From contig NC_064046.1 in assembly GCF_932526225.1 (NCBI RefSeq), positions 684,001 to 744,000 of the forward strand: a DNA stretch of 60,000 nt. Direction: 5' to 3'. Below, one piece after another: positions 14,868-29,100 of this stretch (within the stretch, counting starts at the first letter, position 1; every line of letters starts with the position of its first letter). The stretch is from Nematostella vectensis. Lineage: Eukaryota > Cnidaria > Anthozoa > Actiniaria > Edwardsiidae. The notes beneath the pieces are model-generated. The model was not told the origin of the DNA. It was given only the letters and a program-made list of their open reading frames with translations, and did not search any database. The position numbers were made by a program, and so were the translations under genes.

Positions 14868-17055
14868 CGATGACGATGATTTTGTTTATGATCTTGCAGC
14901 TGAACCCACTCCTAAGTTCTACATCAGAATTGAGTTCAGGAACTATGCGGGGATGGACGCGAATGTGACATTCTCGGATCAAAAGAGTCTAATTGTCCGG
15001 GCCCAGAAGGTCGTCCGAATAACCAAGATCACCCCCGATAGGAACGCTGCGATGCTGTCAGCCACAGACGTTGCCAGGCAACGGTCGTTTGCGATCAATA
15101 ATCATGAAAACCAGATCCTTATGCCGGACGAGCATGACACGGGGAAATTTAATGTTGTCAACATCACCAAAACTAGTACGTCAATATGAGTGCTTTGGGC
15201 TATGACGACTTTTATTTCATTAATGATGATTATCATACAATGTGTTGGTGGCGATGATAATAATGACTATGGTAACGATTATGTTGGTTAGCATTATATG
15301 TATTTTAATCATCTAAAAATGTTTTTGTTTTTCGTGTTGTTCGTAACAACAATCATCTCCGATGATTTTTAACGGACAACTCGAAAAATATTTCAAAATT
15401 GTGAAAGCAGTGTGTCTATTGGAAGTTTCTTTAAGGATGTGATTGATAATTTAGAGCGGATGGTCCGTAAAAACACCGCGGATTCTAATAGATTATATTG
15501 TCTTTTAACGGTTGAGGTTTCCGTCCGCCCTCTGGTGACAATGCAGCTTTAAATTCTAGTACTCATTAATGTCTAGTTACTTGAATTTAATTGACATTTA
15601 CTAGAAGAGACGAACACCTTAACACTTAGGGACAAATTTCACAATGGTTTCGATAAAACTACCTAGACTTTATATCAGGAACAAACAGAATTTAACCGTA
15701 AGCTTCTTTCTAGGATAGGAAACAGAAAAGTGAATTTATACCCCAACCGACCACGTACTCGCCGGACCGTAAAACTTGGAATTTCACGTCGTGTTTTGGC
15801 GGAGAACGGTTGGAAATCTATCAGACACAACGCATTTTCACGTGCAGCCTTTCAATTCTCAAATTAATTCCATTGTTTTCTACCGTCGCCGTTCTCGTAG
15901 CCGTACTCGTATCTTAAAGTATCTCTTATCTCATCCCACGGTCTCAGCCTAATACTAACCTTTTTCCGTTTTCAGTCAACAAACCTCCATCCTTCAAAGA
16001 CAAGCTCAAGATCATTCTCCACGTCACCAGTACAGTACCGGACGGTCGAGCTGTGGTATTCACCAGTGACAATGTCCCACCCGAGGGGTACCCCCTGAGA
16101 AGCGGGTCCACCCTGACCGTGGTGAAGTACAGCGATAAGCCGATCAGACTCGAGGCGATTGACGAGGACACCATGGCATCCTTGCTGGTAAATAAGCAGG
16201 ATATGATATGGGTCGCACCAAATAAGGAAAACAAGGTTGAAGTCGTTCAAATTTCATCGCCAGGTGAGTTATGGATGAAGGATGAAATGGATTAATGATG
16301 GTGGTGATGGTGATGGTGATGATCATGATCATAATAATGATGATGATTGTGATGACGGTGATGTATTATGATGACGATGCCTATTATGTATTATGATGCA
16401 GATGATTGTTGTGTGACATTACTAGTGATAATCGATAGCAATGATATTAATCAAGCTTGAGGTTATGGTTATAATGATAAGGTTATGGTGTAATAATGAT
16501 AAATTCGTCTAAACTTATTCTTATTTCAAGGTTTGGAAGTATAAACTAAACTATTTTCTGTTCTCTTTTTCTCTTTTCGCAGAAGGAGTCCTCCCACAAC
16601 CTGGTATGTTCTCATCATTTATTTGGAAAAAAAAAACTCACAATGTTGTTCGTATCCAAACTCACCCTGTACCAAACTCACCATATACCAAACTCACCAT
16701 GTGCAATCCCCCCTTGCAGCTGTTCCATCGGTCATGCCCAACACCTTCATCTCCTTCCTCTCCGTCATTGACGGGTTCGTACTCGGACGTCCAAGCTTTC
16801 AGGCCCACGGGGGGTACTCTGTGGACGACAATGGCATCTCCCTGGACGGTGTATCGGGGTATTTCGGCGCACACGTGGATCCGCTGACCCCTGGTCTGCA
16901 GCCTTTGATCAACCCTAAAGAAGAGTTCTCAATTGGTCTGAAGATCCTGCTGCCTCAAAGCGTCAGGTACTTATGGCGAGGGAAAAGTTGATGGTTATTT
17001 ATGTTAATGATGACTAGAGTGGATGATGACTACGATTTTTTTATCGGAATGATGG

Positions 17056-17088
<33 letters not shown>

Positions 17089-17089
17089 C

Positions 17090-17141
<52 letters not shown>

Positions 17142-20100
17142 GCGGCGGTGGCGGCGGTCGCGGCTTTGGCGGCGGTGACGGTGACGGTGACGGTGATGAT
17201 GATAGTTGTGTTCATGATGGTTGTTATAATCTATATGGATGATGAAGCATAAATTATACAAATAAAAAAATAATAAAATAAATATATGTTCTATCAATCA
17301 ACAGATCATACAAGACATCAAAGTTTGTGCTGGATACTGGACCAAATAGATCACGCATGCGTGGTGTCTCCTTGTATCTTTTGGAGGAGAGACTGATTGT
17401 GGAGGTGGCTACTAAAGATATACTCTGGAAGGTACGAACGTGAAACATTCATACAATAATTGAATTTCCACACTGATAACACTCCCTTCATCTAAAAATA
17501 TTATATATTGGATCCGTAAGTTGCAATTCTTTTAAAAGTGTAATAAATAGAAGGCGATTATCAGTGAAATGGATTGTATGCAGAGGATCTATTCCGTACC
17601 TCCGGTTCGGAAAACTAGAAGTACTTTTTTCAATCCATTTTCATCCGCTCGTTCTGAGACGTTCAAATCACGATGTTGTATTAATCTGCAACATCAAAAT
17701 TCATATTAATAACCTGCATAGCTATTTTAATCAGGAAATTGTGAAAGACTTACGAGAGAGAATCACAACTCCTTGTTTTAATCATTCAGCAAGATTATCT
17801 GTTTTCAGGTATTCCGAAAAAAAACATCCGAATCCCGTCAAGAGCCTTTAAAATCCCGGTGTTCAATTGCGACATAACCACAAAGGCGCTTATTATTTTA
17901 TGTTCTTGTGTTCAAGTGTTGATATGCGCGACATAAAAACATAACGACATAACAACATAACGACATAACAACATAACGACATAACAACATAACAACATAT
18001 CGACATAACAACATAACGACATAACAACATAACGACATAACGACATAACAACATAACGACATAACAACATAACGACATAACAACATAACGACATAACGAC
18101 ATAACAACATAACGACATAACGACATATCGACATAACAACATAACGACATAACAACATAACAACATAACGACATTCCAACATAACGATATAACGACATAA
18201 CGACATAACGACATAACAACATAACGACATAACAACATAACGACATAACAACATAACGACATAACAACATAACGACATAACGACATAAAGACATAACAAC
18301 ATAACGACATAACGACATAACAACATGACGACATAACAACATAACAACATAACGACATAATACATGGACACAACAAAATATGAGAAGAAAAAAACATGTT
18401 TTTTTCCAGACCGAGACCACCATAATCACAGGCCAATGGGTTTACGTGCTCATCACGTGGCGACTCGAGGACGGTGTCAGCCTCTACTGGGATGGCCAAC
18501 AGCGCGCTACAGATAAAAGTGGAATAGGTGTCAATAACTACAACATTAACACCCTGGACGAGAACCTCAACATTGGGCGCGCTGTTGGAGGCGGTCAGCC
18601 TTCATTTGCCAGCTTCTCCATCGCTTCCTTCTCGGTGTTCTCGCGAAGTCTGCAGCCTCCAGACGCTTATCAGGTCTCCCGATATTACATTATTCATGGT
18701 AAGCATGCGCGTAACCTGGATTGGCTGAGGGGGAGGGGGGCGAAGTCATTGGTATCGGTATAACACCGACATGACGGAAAAACATGACTTAACGCTTCAA
18801 ATAGGCTTATTTCAGATCTAATAAGGCGGAAAATTTCTCTAAGTACTTAGTGAGTAATAGCAAACAAAATATCAAATGCTAGTTTTTTTTTTGAAATTGA
18901 TGCGACTTTTTAAAAAGTGTCATTGAAATTTGAGATTTTCGTCCCTGAGGTCATACATAGCGCAAGGATGATCAAGGAAAAAACATCTTAAAAAGCAAAA
19001 ATCTGGGTATGTGCATTACAGCCTCACTATATTTGTGTTTCAAAAATCAGTCCGAAATACAAGGAACCGATGGCCATTGTAAGAAATCTCGAATTGCGAA
19101 TTTTCCAGGTTTTTCCCGCGCTGTCAAACTATAGAGAACGAAGAACACTTCAATGTTCAATTTACAAAGAACTTAGAGATACTCTTTACAAATTTTATAG
19201 ATTTACAGTAAAAGTTAAAAAAAAACCACCACAGCATTGTAACTAAAAACATTTATGAATGCTTTTAAATTATCTCACTTGTAAATGTTAGAGAATAATG
19301 GCCTATGCACATCTTTGTTCACGGCACTCTAATGAAATCTGTCTATATACTTTGCTATACTTCATTAGTGTAAATCTACTCACATACTATCACGAATCCT
19401 GCGATTTGATTGGCTCCCGTACTCACTATCTATTGAGCGATAGATAGCGCGTAGCGAAAAAACCGGCGTTTTTCACAAAAACAACTATCTTTATCGCATG
19501 AGATTCCATTTACAAGATATAGGCCACAGAGAGCAGGGTGGGTGGGGGAGAGGGGGGGGAAAGAAATAAAATACTCGCGACATGAGGTCACGACAAAGTA
19601 ATTACAAATCACCTGAGCCAGGGCACTCAAAGACAATAGTTGATCCATCTTGACTGCTCTTGAATGTAATCAAATACGAAACATAAATTCAATTGCCGCG
19701 TCGGCTATTTAAACTCATATGAAAATCGAAACATCAAGAGTTGTGGAGCACAAAGTTGGATATTTTTTGTGCAACTATATCTTGCATTTTCTTTTTCTTC
19801 CACGCAGTTATCATTCAGCCTTCCAAGAAATACTTCATCAACCTGAAAGTCACCAATTCCTTGGGCAAGAAAGTGACCTTGATGCCTGACGATGCTCTTC
19901 CCCCTGAGGGCTTCAGCTTGGGCGCCCACGAGTGTGACGTCGTCATACGAAAAGAGCTCACCAGTCCCCTCCCGGTCGCGTTCACGGCATATGACTCGGA
20001 TGGCAAGGAGTTATGGGTAAATGGCGGGTACGAGATGACGGTGACGCCGAGCAGCGTGTGGAAGCAGATGACGAAAATGCGCATCGCAAAAGTTGAAAGT

Positions 20101-23100
20101 GAAGGTAAAGGAAATTGCATTCCGACGCGCGCTACCGTGGTCACCTCTGAAAACCAATGAGGATGCAAAGAAATGTGCTCGCAGAGAACCACAGAATCCA
20201 GAAGCTTTTCTCGATGGAAACTGTGATTCTTCCGAGAAAACGTTTACCATTTTAAAGTTTGCATTACTAAACTGACCAAAGTTGAGATTGCAATAAGCGC
20301 CAACACCGGCAAGCATAAGGGATTATTAGAAATGTGATGGGGGGGGGGGGGGGGGGTGGATGGATGGATGCAGGTTCCTGGGGTCAGAATTTTTGATTTT
20401 TGTGGATGGGTCTGTGCAGGAATTTTTTATTTTTGTGGATGGGTCTGTGCAGGAATTTTTTATTTTTGTGGATGGGTCTGTGCAGGAATTTTTTATTTTT
20501 GTGGATGGGTCTGTGCAGGAATTTTTTATTTTTGTGGATGGGTCTGTGCAGGAATTTTTTTATTTTTGTGGATGGGTCTGTGCAGGAATTTTTTATTTTT
20601 GTGGATGGGTCTGTGCAGGAATTTTTTTATTTTTGTGGATGGGTCTGTGCAGGAATTTTTTATTTTTGTGGATGGGTCTGTGCAGGAATTTTTTATTTTT
20701 GTGGATGGGTCTGTGCAGGATGTTTTTATTTTTGTGGATGGGTCTGTGCAGGATGTTTTTATTTTTGTGGATGGGTCTGTTCCGTGAGTGTGCATGTACT
20801 TTTTCTTTATTGCTTCCCCTATACACGATTTTTTCTAACATGCTACTAGCGTCTCTGGTACCGCTTCACTCGACCGTCCATCAGACAAAAGAAAATGTTC
20901 GGGAACTATTTTACAGAATCTCTCCATCTCTCAATTTCTGGCACTGTTTGCACAGGGCTTAACCACTGATGTCTTTATTGTAGGCAAACCTGCCCCGAGA
21001 AACAAATACTACATCGACGTGTCAATAAAGAACAAGGGAAGCAGGAATATCGTGGTGTATTCAAGCGATAATCACCCGGCCGAAGGCTACTCAGTCGCCG
21101 CTGGCGTGACTGAACTGATAACCAAAAGCATAACCACGCCCGCGACCGTGCTGTTCTACGCGAAGGCAGGGAACAGGTTACTCTTGATCAATGGGCAGGA
21201 CAGAGTAGCCGTCCAACCATCAAGAGCGAAGCCGGAGCCTGTTGAACTTGAAGTAGAATCAGGTGACTTTGGTGCGGGTTCCTTATGGGATGGACGTGAA
21301 TATTTTTACTCGAAAATGAAGGGAGGGGGTGTCTCTCTGTACCCGCCACTTGGGACGTACGGAATCGCTATTATATTTAAATGGAAATCCGAAATACCAA
21401 ATCACTCCGATCACGCTGCCATTTTCCCTCAAAATTCCGTGCATGCGAATTGTCTATTTCGGCTAATTGATATGAGCAAATGGGAAACTTTCCTTGATTA
21501 TATTAAAAGTTATTTTAATATCAGACGGTTGTATTGTAACCATAACTATGGGATGGTATGTTGGCATTCTGGTAGCTTTGTTTCTGGAAATTAACAACAA
21601 CCATTGTTCCATTGAGACTCACAGAATCTCTGTCTGAAGCAATTTGTTATAGCGAAATACCAATCGTGACAAAGTGTTTCGGCTGATTGGGGAAAAGATT
21701 GCGATATTTTTTATTTAATTTTGTCAATTAAGTATACATTTATATTTAAATAGTGATTCTGAGTCCTCCAAACCTGATTTGATTGTTGAACGAAAAAACT
21801 GACGAAGGATTGGCTGACTAGATCTCTTTAACAAATCATATTTACCGTTATCGTCCTTCAGGCGACACGGGTGCCCCTCAGGAGCTCCCCGCCCCACCCG
21901 TACCATTCAGCTACTATTGGAAAATGGACCAAGTTCTGGACGAATTCGTGGCCGGGACACCGTCCTTCCGCGTCACGGGTGGAGTGAAGACGTCACCAGA
22001 GGAAGGTGTCACGTTTGACGGTCTGACTGGCTGGATGGGTGCGAGTATTAGCAAGACCGACTGCCTGCTTGACCCCGGGAGGTGCACTCATGGGTTCGCC
22101 ATTGGTGTTTATCTCAAACTGGGCCCAAAGGTGGGACATGGGTTTTCTTTGAAAATGCGAACAACACAGCCATTTTACTCTCCGAAATCGTAAAGAAAAA
22201 TCCTAAGTTTTAATAGGGGTCTTTTTGGAAATTGTAGCTGAACCAGCCATGTTGTTGAAATAAGGATTTTGTTAGAAATTGTAACTGAAGCAGACATTTT
22301 ACTCTCCAAAATTTTAAAGAAAGGTTAATAGTTGGAATAGAGGTCTTCTTGGAAATGTAACTGGGCAAACCATTTTGCTCTCCGAAATTTTGAATTTCTA
22401 ACGCAATGCTGTTTCTTCAGGCGACGCAGTATAAAGAGGCGAGGTACATCATCGATACTGGGGGGAAAAGCGCTCCAGAGAGCGGTATATCGCTGTATTT
22501 ACAAGACGGCAAGCTGAGATTCATGCTGGCAACCTCATCCAAGACATGGGAGGTGAGACTGGATTATGGTCTGTAGACGTGAGCCATAATATATGAAGAG
22601 AGATTCCTAGATTCGGTTAATCTTTGTCCTCTTTGCCAAATCGTACCTAACTCTATTCAAAGATAATATATGAAGAGAGATTCCTAGATTTGGTTAATCT
22701 TTGTCCTCTTTGCCAAATCGTACCTAACTCTATTCAAAGATAATATATGAAGAGAGATTCTCAGATTCAGTTAATCTTTGTCCTCTTTGTCAAATCGTAG
22801 CTAACTCTATTCAAACATAATATATGAAGAAAGATTCCTAGATCCCGCTAGTCTTTGTCCTCTTTGTCAAATCGTAGCTAACTCTATTCAAACATAATAT
22901 ATGAAGAAAGATCCCTAGATCCCGTTAATCTTCTGGAGCAACTTCAGAATACACTTCCACAAAGAATTCGCATTGATAACTTCACGCCTCGATTTCTTTC
23001 ATTAAATACAAGGATAATGCAAATAAGTGGACGGATATTAGTTCAGCCAGTCATAGTCCTTGACGCCAAATCTTAGCTAAACCTCTTGAAACGTAATAAT

Positions 23101-26100
23101 TGAATTTCTTTGATTCCTATATGATGCTTTCCTTTCAGGTCTTCACGTCTGCTGTGCCTGACAAGTGGTTCTATTTGATGCTGATCTGGAACCCCAACGA
23201 CGGTCTCGCCATGTACGTAGACAACGTCCTGCAGGGCTCCTCTAAGCTTGGTCAGGCTACGCCAGGCTTAAACCCGTCGGACGAGTCCATAAACTTATGC
23301 ATCGGCCGAAACATCCACGGACCAAGGGGCTCTTTCTATGCAGAGTTTTCCATGAGGAGGTTGGCTGTGTTCAATCGCTTCATCCCGACTCAGCTGGTAA
23401 CCACAGTGTACAACTACTATTCGAAGCCACGTAAGTACACGGCGGGTTCAGACCCAGGACAGGCTCCCATGTTTTTATTTTAAAACCTTGTCTTGCACTT
23501 GGGACTAGGGGGGAGGGGGACTGTATTCCTCCTGGCAGAGGAGGGGAAGGGGACTGTATCCCGCATGGCAAGTGATGGTGGGAATTTGGGCTGTATCCCA
23601 CGTGAGTAGGGAGGGGAAGGGGCACTGTATCCCTCGTGGCAAGTGAGGGAAAATGGGGCTGTATTTCTCATGGCAAGGGAGGGTAAGGGGGGGCTGTATC
23701 CCTCGTGGCAAGTGAGGGAAAAGGGGACTGTATCCCTTGTGGCAAGGGAGGGGAAGGGGGACTGTATCCCTTGTGGCAAGGGAGGGGAAGGGGGGCTGTA
23801 TCCCTCGTGGCTAGGGAGGGGAAGGGGGACTGTCTCCGTCGGGCAAGTGAGGCGAAGGGGGGCTGTATCCCTCGTGGCAAGGGAGGGGAAGGGGGGCTGT
23901 ATCCCTCGTGGCAAGGGAGGTGAACAGAGGACTGTATCCCTCGTGGCTAGGGATGGGAAGGCCCTGGTGAATGATGGATTTTACAGATAATACACACAGG
24001 ATATTCACACTTAAGTTGACACATTTCTCTCTCCAGTTCCCGTGGTTCCATCCTCCAAGTTCTTCATCGTCTTGAACATCACCAACACTCTGCACAAAGC
24101 AGTTGTCATCGTTCCTTCTGACGGCTCACCTGCCGAGGGTTTCACGATCAAAGCTCGCACCATAGCAAGGATCAAGAAGCAAGTTGTCAGCCCCGCAGCT
24201 GTGCAGTTTAGCTCCAAGGACACCGACGGGAACCCTGTGTTCATGAATGGGGAGTCCACTATTGAGCGAAAGCCCTCTGTGTCTGTCTTGAAGGAAACTT
24301 CGTACACAATCACCGATAAAGGTATGATGGGCGGGAAGGGGAGGGAGGGGTGTCGATGTATGGGAAGGGAACGGGTTCTCCACCGTTTAATTAACTAGCG
24401 CCTTGAGTATTTGTGAAGTGCCATACACAATCGCTGATAGAATTAAGAAGATGACTGGGGAAGGGACGGAAGGGTATGGAAAGGCATTGGTAAGGGGAGG
24501 GAGACGAGGGAGGGATAGCAAGGGACAGGTAGGTCAAGATAAGGGAGGACGTGGTGTAGTATTATAGTACACCAGGAAAAGCTTTAAAACCCGATTTTCA
24601 CCGACGTTTTCGAATGATTTTGTTTACAGGAACTGTTATCCCAATGAAGCCTGGAGGTAAGCATGTATATTCGTCGTTACTACACCTTTCGCTTTTCTAA
24701 AATACTAAGCTACTGATTACTCTCAAATGTTTATCAATTTTTTCTTGTTGTTTCAGAGGGTAGTCTTTCCGAGTCTTCCGTTAAAGGTAAGCTGGTGGCC
24801 ATTCACTATCTTTCAAAAGTTTTTTCTCGACTTTTTTTTTCGCGTACGGATTTTTCTTTATCTGGAAATCGAAACTAATACACCCCTACGTGGTGAATGG
24901 CGGCCATTTTCTTTGCCATCGAAAGTTAAACATTTTTTGGAACTGTTACACAGCTATATCGCTGTATATGGATTCTGATGCATAAAAAGGCTTGAAAAGT
25001 CGCAAAAATTTGAAATAAATTTGAATAATTGAATTTTGAATAACATTTTGATAGTTTAGGATTTTACTGATAAAAACATTTGGAAAAGGTTGAGTTTGAA
25101 CTGATTTATGGAACGAATTTTGTGCTCCTCAAAAAGTCCATGAGAATGGAATGAAAAGTTCATTAGCGAAATAAATCCACTTAAATTATGACGAAATTCA
25201 ATCCATCCTTCGATTAAAACGGCTCCACTTTATTGCTAAAACATCAAATAATTCATGGATGATAATATTTTTTTAAACTGATAAGATATTTTAATATTTA
25301 AATAACACTAAACAACATTGAAAAATCGGATCAAAACAGTCCCCAAGGAACTCAAGGCGACTGCTACAAAGTATCTTAATCTTTCTATCTTATCTTTAAA
25401 CATTTTAATATTTAAATAACACTAAAGAACATTCCAAAATCGGATCAAAACAGTCCCCAAGGATCTCAAGGCGACAGCTACAGTTTATCTTAATCTTTCT
25501 ATCTTATCTTTTGACACAGCGCCGCCTGTCACGCCGCAACACGCGTACTACATGTCCCGCCTCCGTTCAGTGTCTGTCCCAGGCAAACCTCCCCTCACCG
25601 TCCAAGGAAACATCGACAAAGCCGAGGGAGGGCTCCACCTGGACGGCTCCACGACGTTCCTCTCTAACGACCTCGACCTCAAGGATTGCCTGAAGAATCC
25701 TGGCTCTTGTAGCGATGGGTTTACTGTGTCGCTCAAGTTAAAGTTCGACCGTGATGCGTTGACCTTGAACACGCCTCGATTTGTGCTGGACTCGGGCCGC
25801 AGCGCGGGCGGCAGGGGGGTCAGCGTGTTTGTGGTGATGAAGCATATCTATGTGGAGATTGCGACCTCAGATGCTCTGTATAAGGTACGTTTGGAGTCAT
25901 AACTGCAAGAGCTGACGTTAGCCTTTTTGCCATTGCGAGTGAGGCCAAAAAAAACGTTTTGCCCTAATACGTATAATCAAGAAAATCAAGAAAAACTTCA
26001 CCCTTTTACCTTACCCCATTCTGCCCCGCCCCTCACCCCTATTCCACCGGACCTACCCTTTTACCCCCACGTCATTTGCTTACCTGTGTTATGTTATGCC

Positions 26101-29100
26101 CTTGTAGGCCGCCATCGCCGTCAAAAGCGGTCACTGGTTCCTCCTGACCGCCACGTGGAGTACCAATACAGGTCTCTTCATCTATGATGACGTCGAGCCC
26201 GTGGTAGAGCACAAGTTCCCCGAATCCGGCGCCAACTACGCCTTGTACGAGAAATCTCCGAACTTCGTGATCGGGAGAAGCGTATCCGCTTACTCTGGCT
26301 TCTGCAAGGTTTCGCTTGCATCGCTCATCACCTTCCCTCAGTACCTGACTCAACACGATGTCAAGGCTGTGTTCGCGCACTTCTGGGGCAAAGGTAAAGG
26401 GAGTAGGGCATTTTATGGTAATCCTTTCTACCCAGGGCGCCGCGGCCATCAGACCACCTTGGCTCCTTAAGGATGTTTTATAGTATACCTTTGTTAATAC
26501 TCTTAGGCCTGGGACTTGGTACCCCTATCTTCAAGAGTGTCCAACCATTTGGGTGAATTGATACTTTAATTTTGCCGTCTAGCCCTTTGAGGGAGTAGCT
26601 GGAATTCATTCTATTTATGTACCGACCCATGAAGCGACTACATGCGTATATTCTTCTTGGTTCACTTTTCATTTTCTACGTCAGGCATGACATATATTTT
26701 CTCTCACATATTCTCTTGTATTTTTCTTTATTTTTCTTTTTATATATTTTGTATAACATATATTATCGTGTTTTGCCAAGATAATACTTCGTCTGCCACA
26801 ACCTAGACTTTCTATCCCCTAATGGTCTACTTCTTGGTCTAGCATGTCATGTTTTCCCCTCCCCCCTCTCTCCAGGTACGTCTGGCGACCTGGTGGTCAA
26901 CGCTTGTATAACATACATTTCCTATCACCTAATGGTCTACGTCTTGTATAACACGCATTTCCTATCACCTAATGGTCTACGTCATGTATACTATGCATTT
27001 CCTTTCACCTATTAGTCTAAGTCTTGTATAACATGCATTTCCTATCACCTAATGGTCTACGTCTTGTATAACATACATTTCCTATCACCTAATGGCCTAC
27101 GTCTTGTATAACGCATTTCCTATCACCTAATGGCCTACGTCTTGTATAACATGCATTTCCTATCACCTAATGGCCTACGTTTTGTATAACATGCATTTCC
27201 TATAACCTAATGGCCTACGTCTTGTATAACATGCATTTCCTATCACCTAATGGTCTACGTCTTGTATAACACGCATTTCCTATCACCTAATGGTCTACGT
27301 CTTGTATAACATGCATTTCATATTACCTATGTGTTTACGTCTTGTATAACATGCATTCCATATTACCTAATGGTCTACGTCTTGGCCTAACATGTCATCC
27401 CCTTACCCCTCCCCCCAGGTACGTCAAGCGAGGGCGACACCTTCTACGTTGTCCTCGAGGTCATCAACCCTCTCCCCTCCCCCGTGCGCATTCTGACAGA
27501 TGACGGGCAGCCGCCTGAGGGAGTCCTGGTCAGCGGTACCGCCGGCGGCCAGCCCCAGCAGCTGGTCAGAATAACCAAGGAGTCCAGGAAGGGGTCAGCG
27601 GTTGTCTTTAGTGTGATCGATGCGCGGTCAGGAGCTGATGACTACCTTGATAACCAGGCGTTCCTAACCGTAAAGGCCGACCACAACAGGGATACCGTCT
27701 ACAGGGCTTTAGTGTCTACGACAGGTAATAGGTGTTAAAGACGAGAATTGTTCCTTTTAAAGATATGCTAACTTAATGCCCAGGGCCCGGTTCTTGGAAG
27801 GCAGGTTAACGCTAACCCAGGCATAAATACTAAATAATTAAATAATAATATTAATATGTTAATGATTGGATACAAAGGGCATTCATCCCTGGGTTAACGT
27901 TATCCTGCGTTCTATGAAACGGGTCCAGAGGCGTAACAGAGATCCAGAGGGTGGAAGAGATAAATAAACATCTGAAGTGGAAAAAAGGAGTTTGAAGAGG
28001 GGAGGGGGCGTTCCTTCTTATGCCTAGGATTTGTGATCTTGATTCATTTAGTTCCCGTGTGCATTTCATTAATTTTATCACTTATTACTTTCTTCCGTCC
28101 CTCAGGCGTGAGTGGAAGCGGGCGTCTCCTTGGCGGAGTCGTTATAAAGCGTAAGTGTCATAAGCACATCAAGCATAATTGTCATAAGCACATCAAGCGT
28201 AAGTGTCATAAGCACATCAGGTATAAGTGTCATAAGCACATCAAGCATAAAAGTCATAAGCACATCAAGCGTAAGTGTCATAAGCACATCAAGCAACAGT
28301 GTCATAAGCACATCAAGCATAAGTGTCATAAGCACATCAAGCATAAGTGTCATAAGCACAACAAGCAACAGTGTCATAAGCACAACAAGCATAAGTGTCA
28401 TAAGCACAACAAGCATAAGTGTCATAAGCACAACAAGCATAAGTGTCATAAGCACATCAAGCGAAAAGTCATAAGCACATCAAGCAACAGTGTCATAAGC
28501 ACATCAAGAATAAGTGTCATGAGCACATCAAGCATAAGTGTCGTAAGCACATCAGGCGTAAGTGTCATAAGCACATCAAGCATAAGTGTCATAAGCACAA
28601 CAAGCAACAGTGTCATAAGCACATCAGGCGTAAGTATCATAAGCACATCAAGCATAAGTGTCATAAGCACATCAGGCATAAGTGTCATAAGCACATCAAG
28701 CATAAGTGTCATAAGCACAACAAGCATAAGTGTCATAAGCACAACAAGCATAAGTGTCATAAGCACAACAAGCATAAGTGTCATAAGCACATTAGGCATA
28801 AGTGTCATAACCACATTAGGCTAAATTTAAACCGTAGTCTTCCTTTACCGTAAAAAAATTAAATGAAATATACAACAAGAAGGTATAAGTCCCCTCAATG
28901 AGCCAATTAAAAAATATAATAATAAGCACAATTGTGAGCGGATCTTTTGATATTTTTTGCCGTTGTCATCGTTGCTAAAGCACCCTTATATCACCTTCCA
29001 CAACCGTGTTACGCAAAATCAGTAGACGATAAAAGATATAGCCCGAGATTGCAAGAGACTTATCTCACATACTTTACCCCGTGTACAGCTTCCCCTGTGA

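Noticed and set aside
17893-18499. Minus-strand frames of 157-195 codons (YVVMLLC repeats)
   Set aside because: Artefact of the 9-bp ACATAACRA array.
20356-20962. 143-200 codon frames
   Set aside because: Come from the 33-bp repeat; no domain.
28033-28824. CRISPR-like array of 24-bp repeats
   Set aside because: Units are contiguous without unique spacers and the context is an animal intron.
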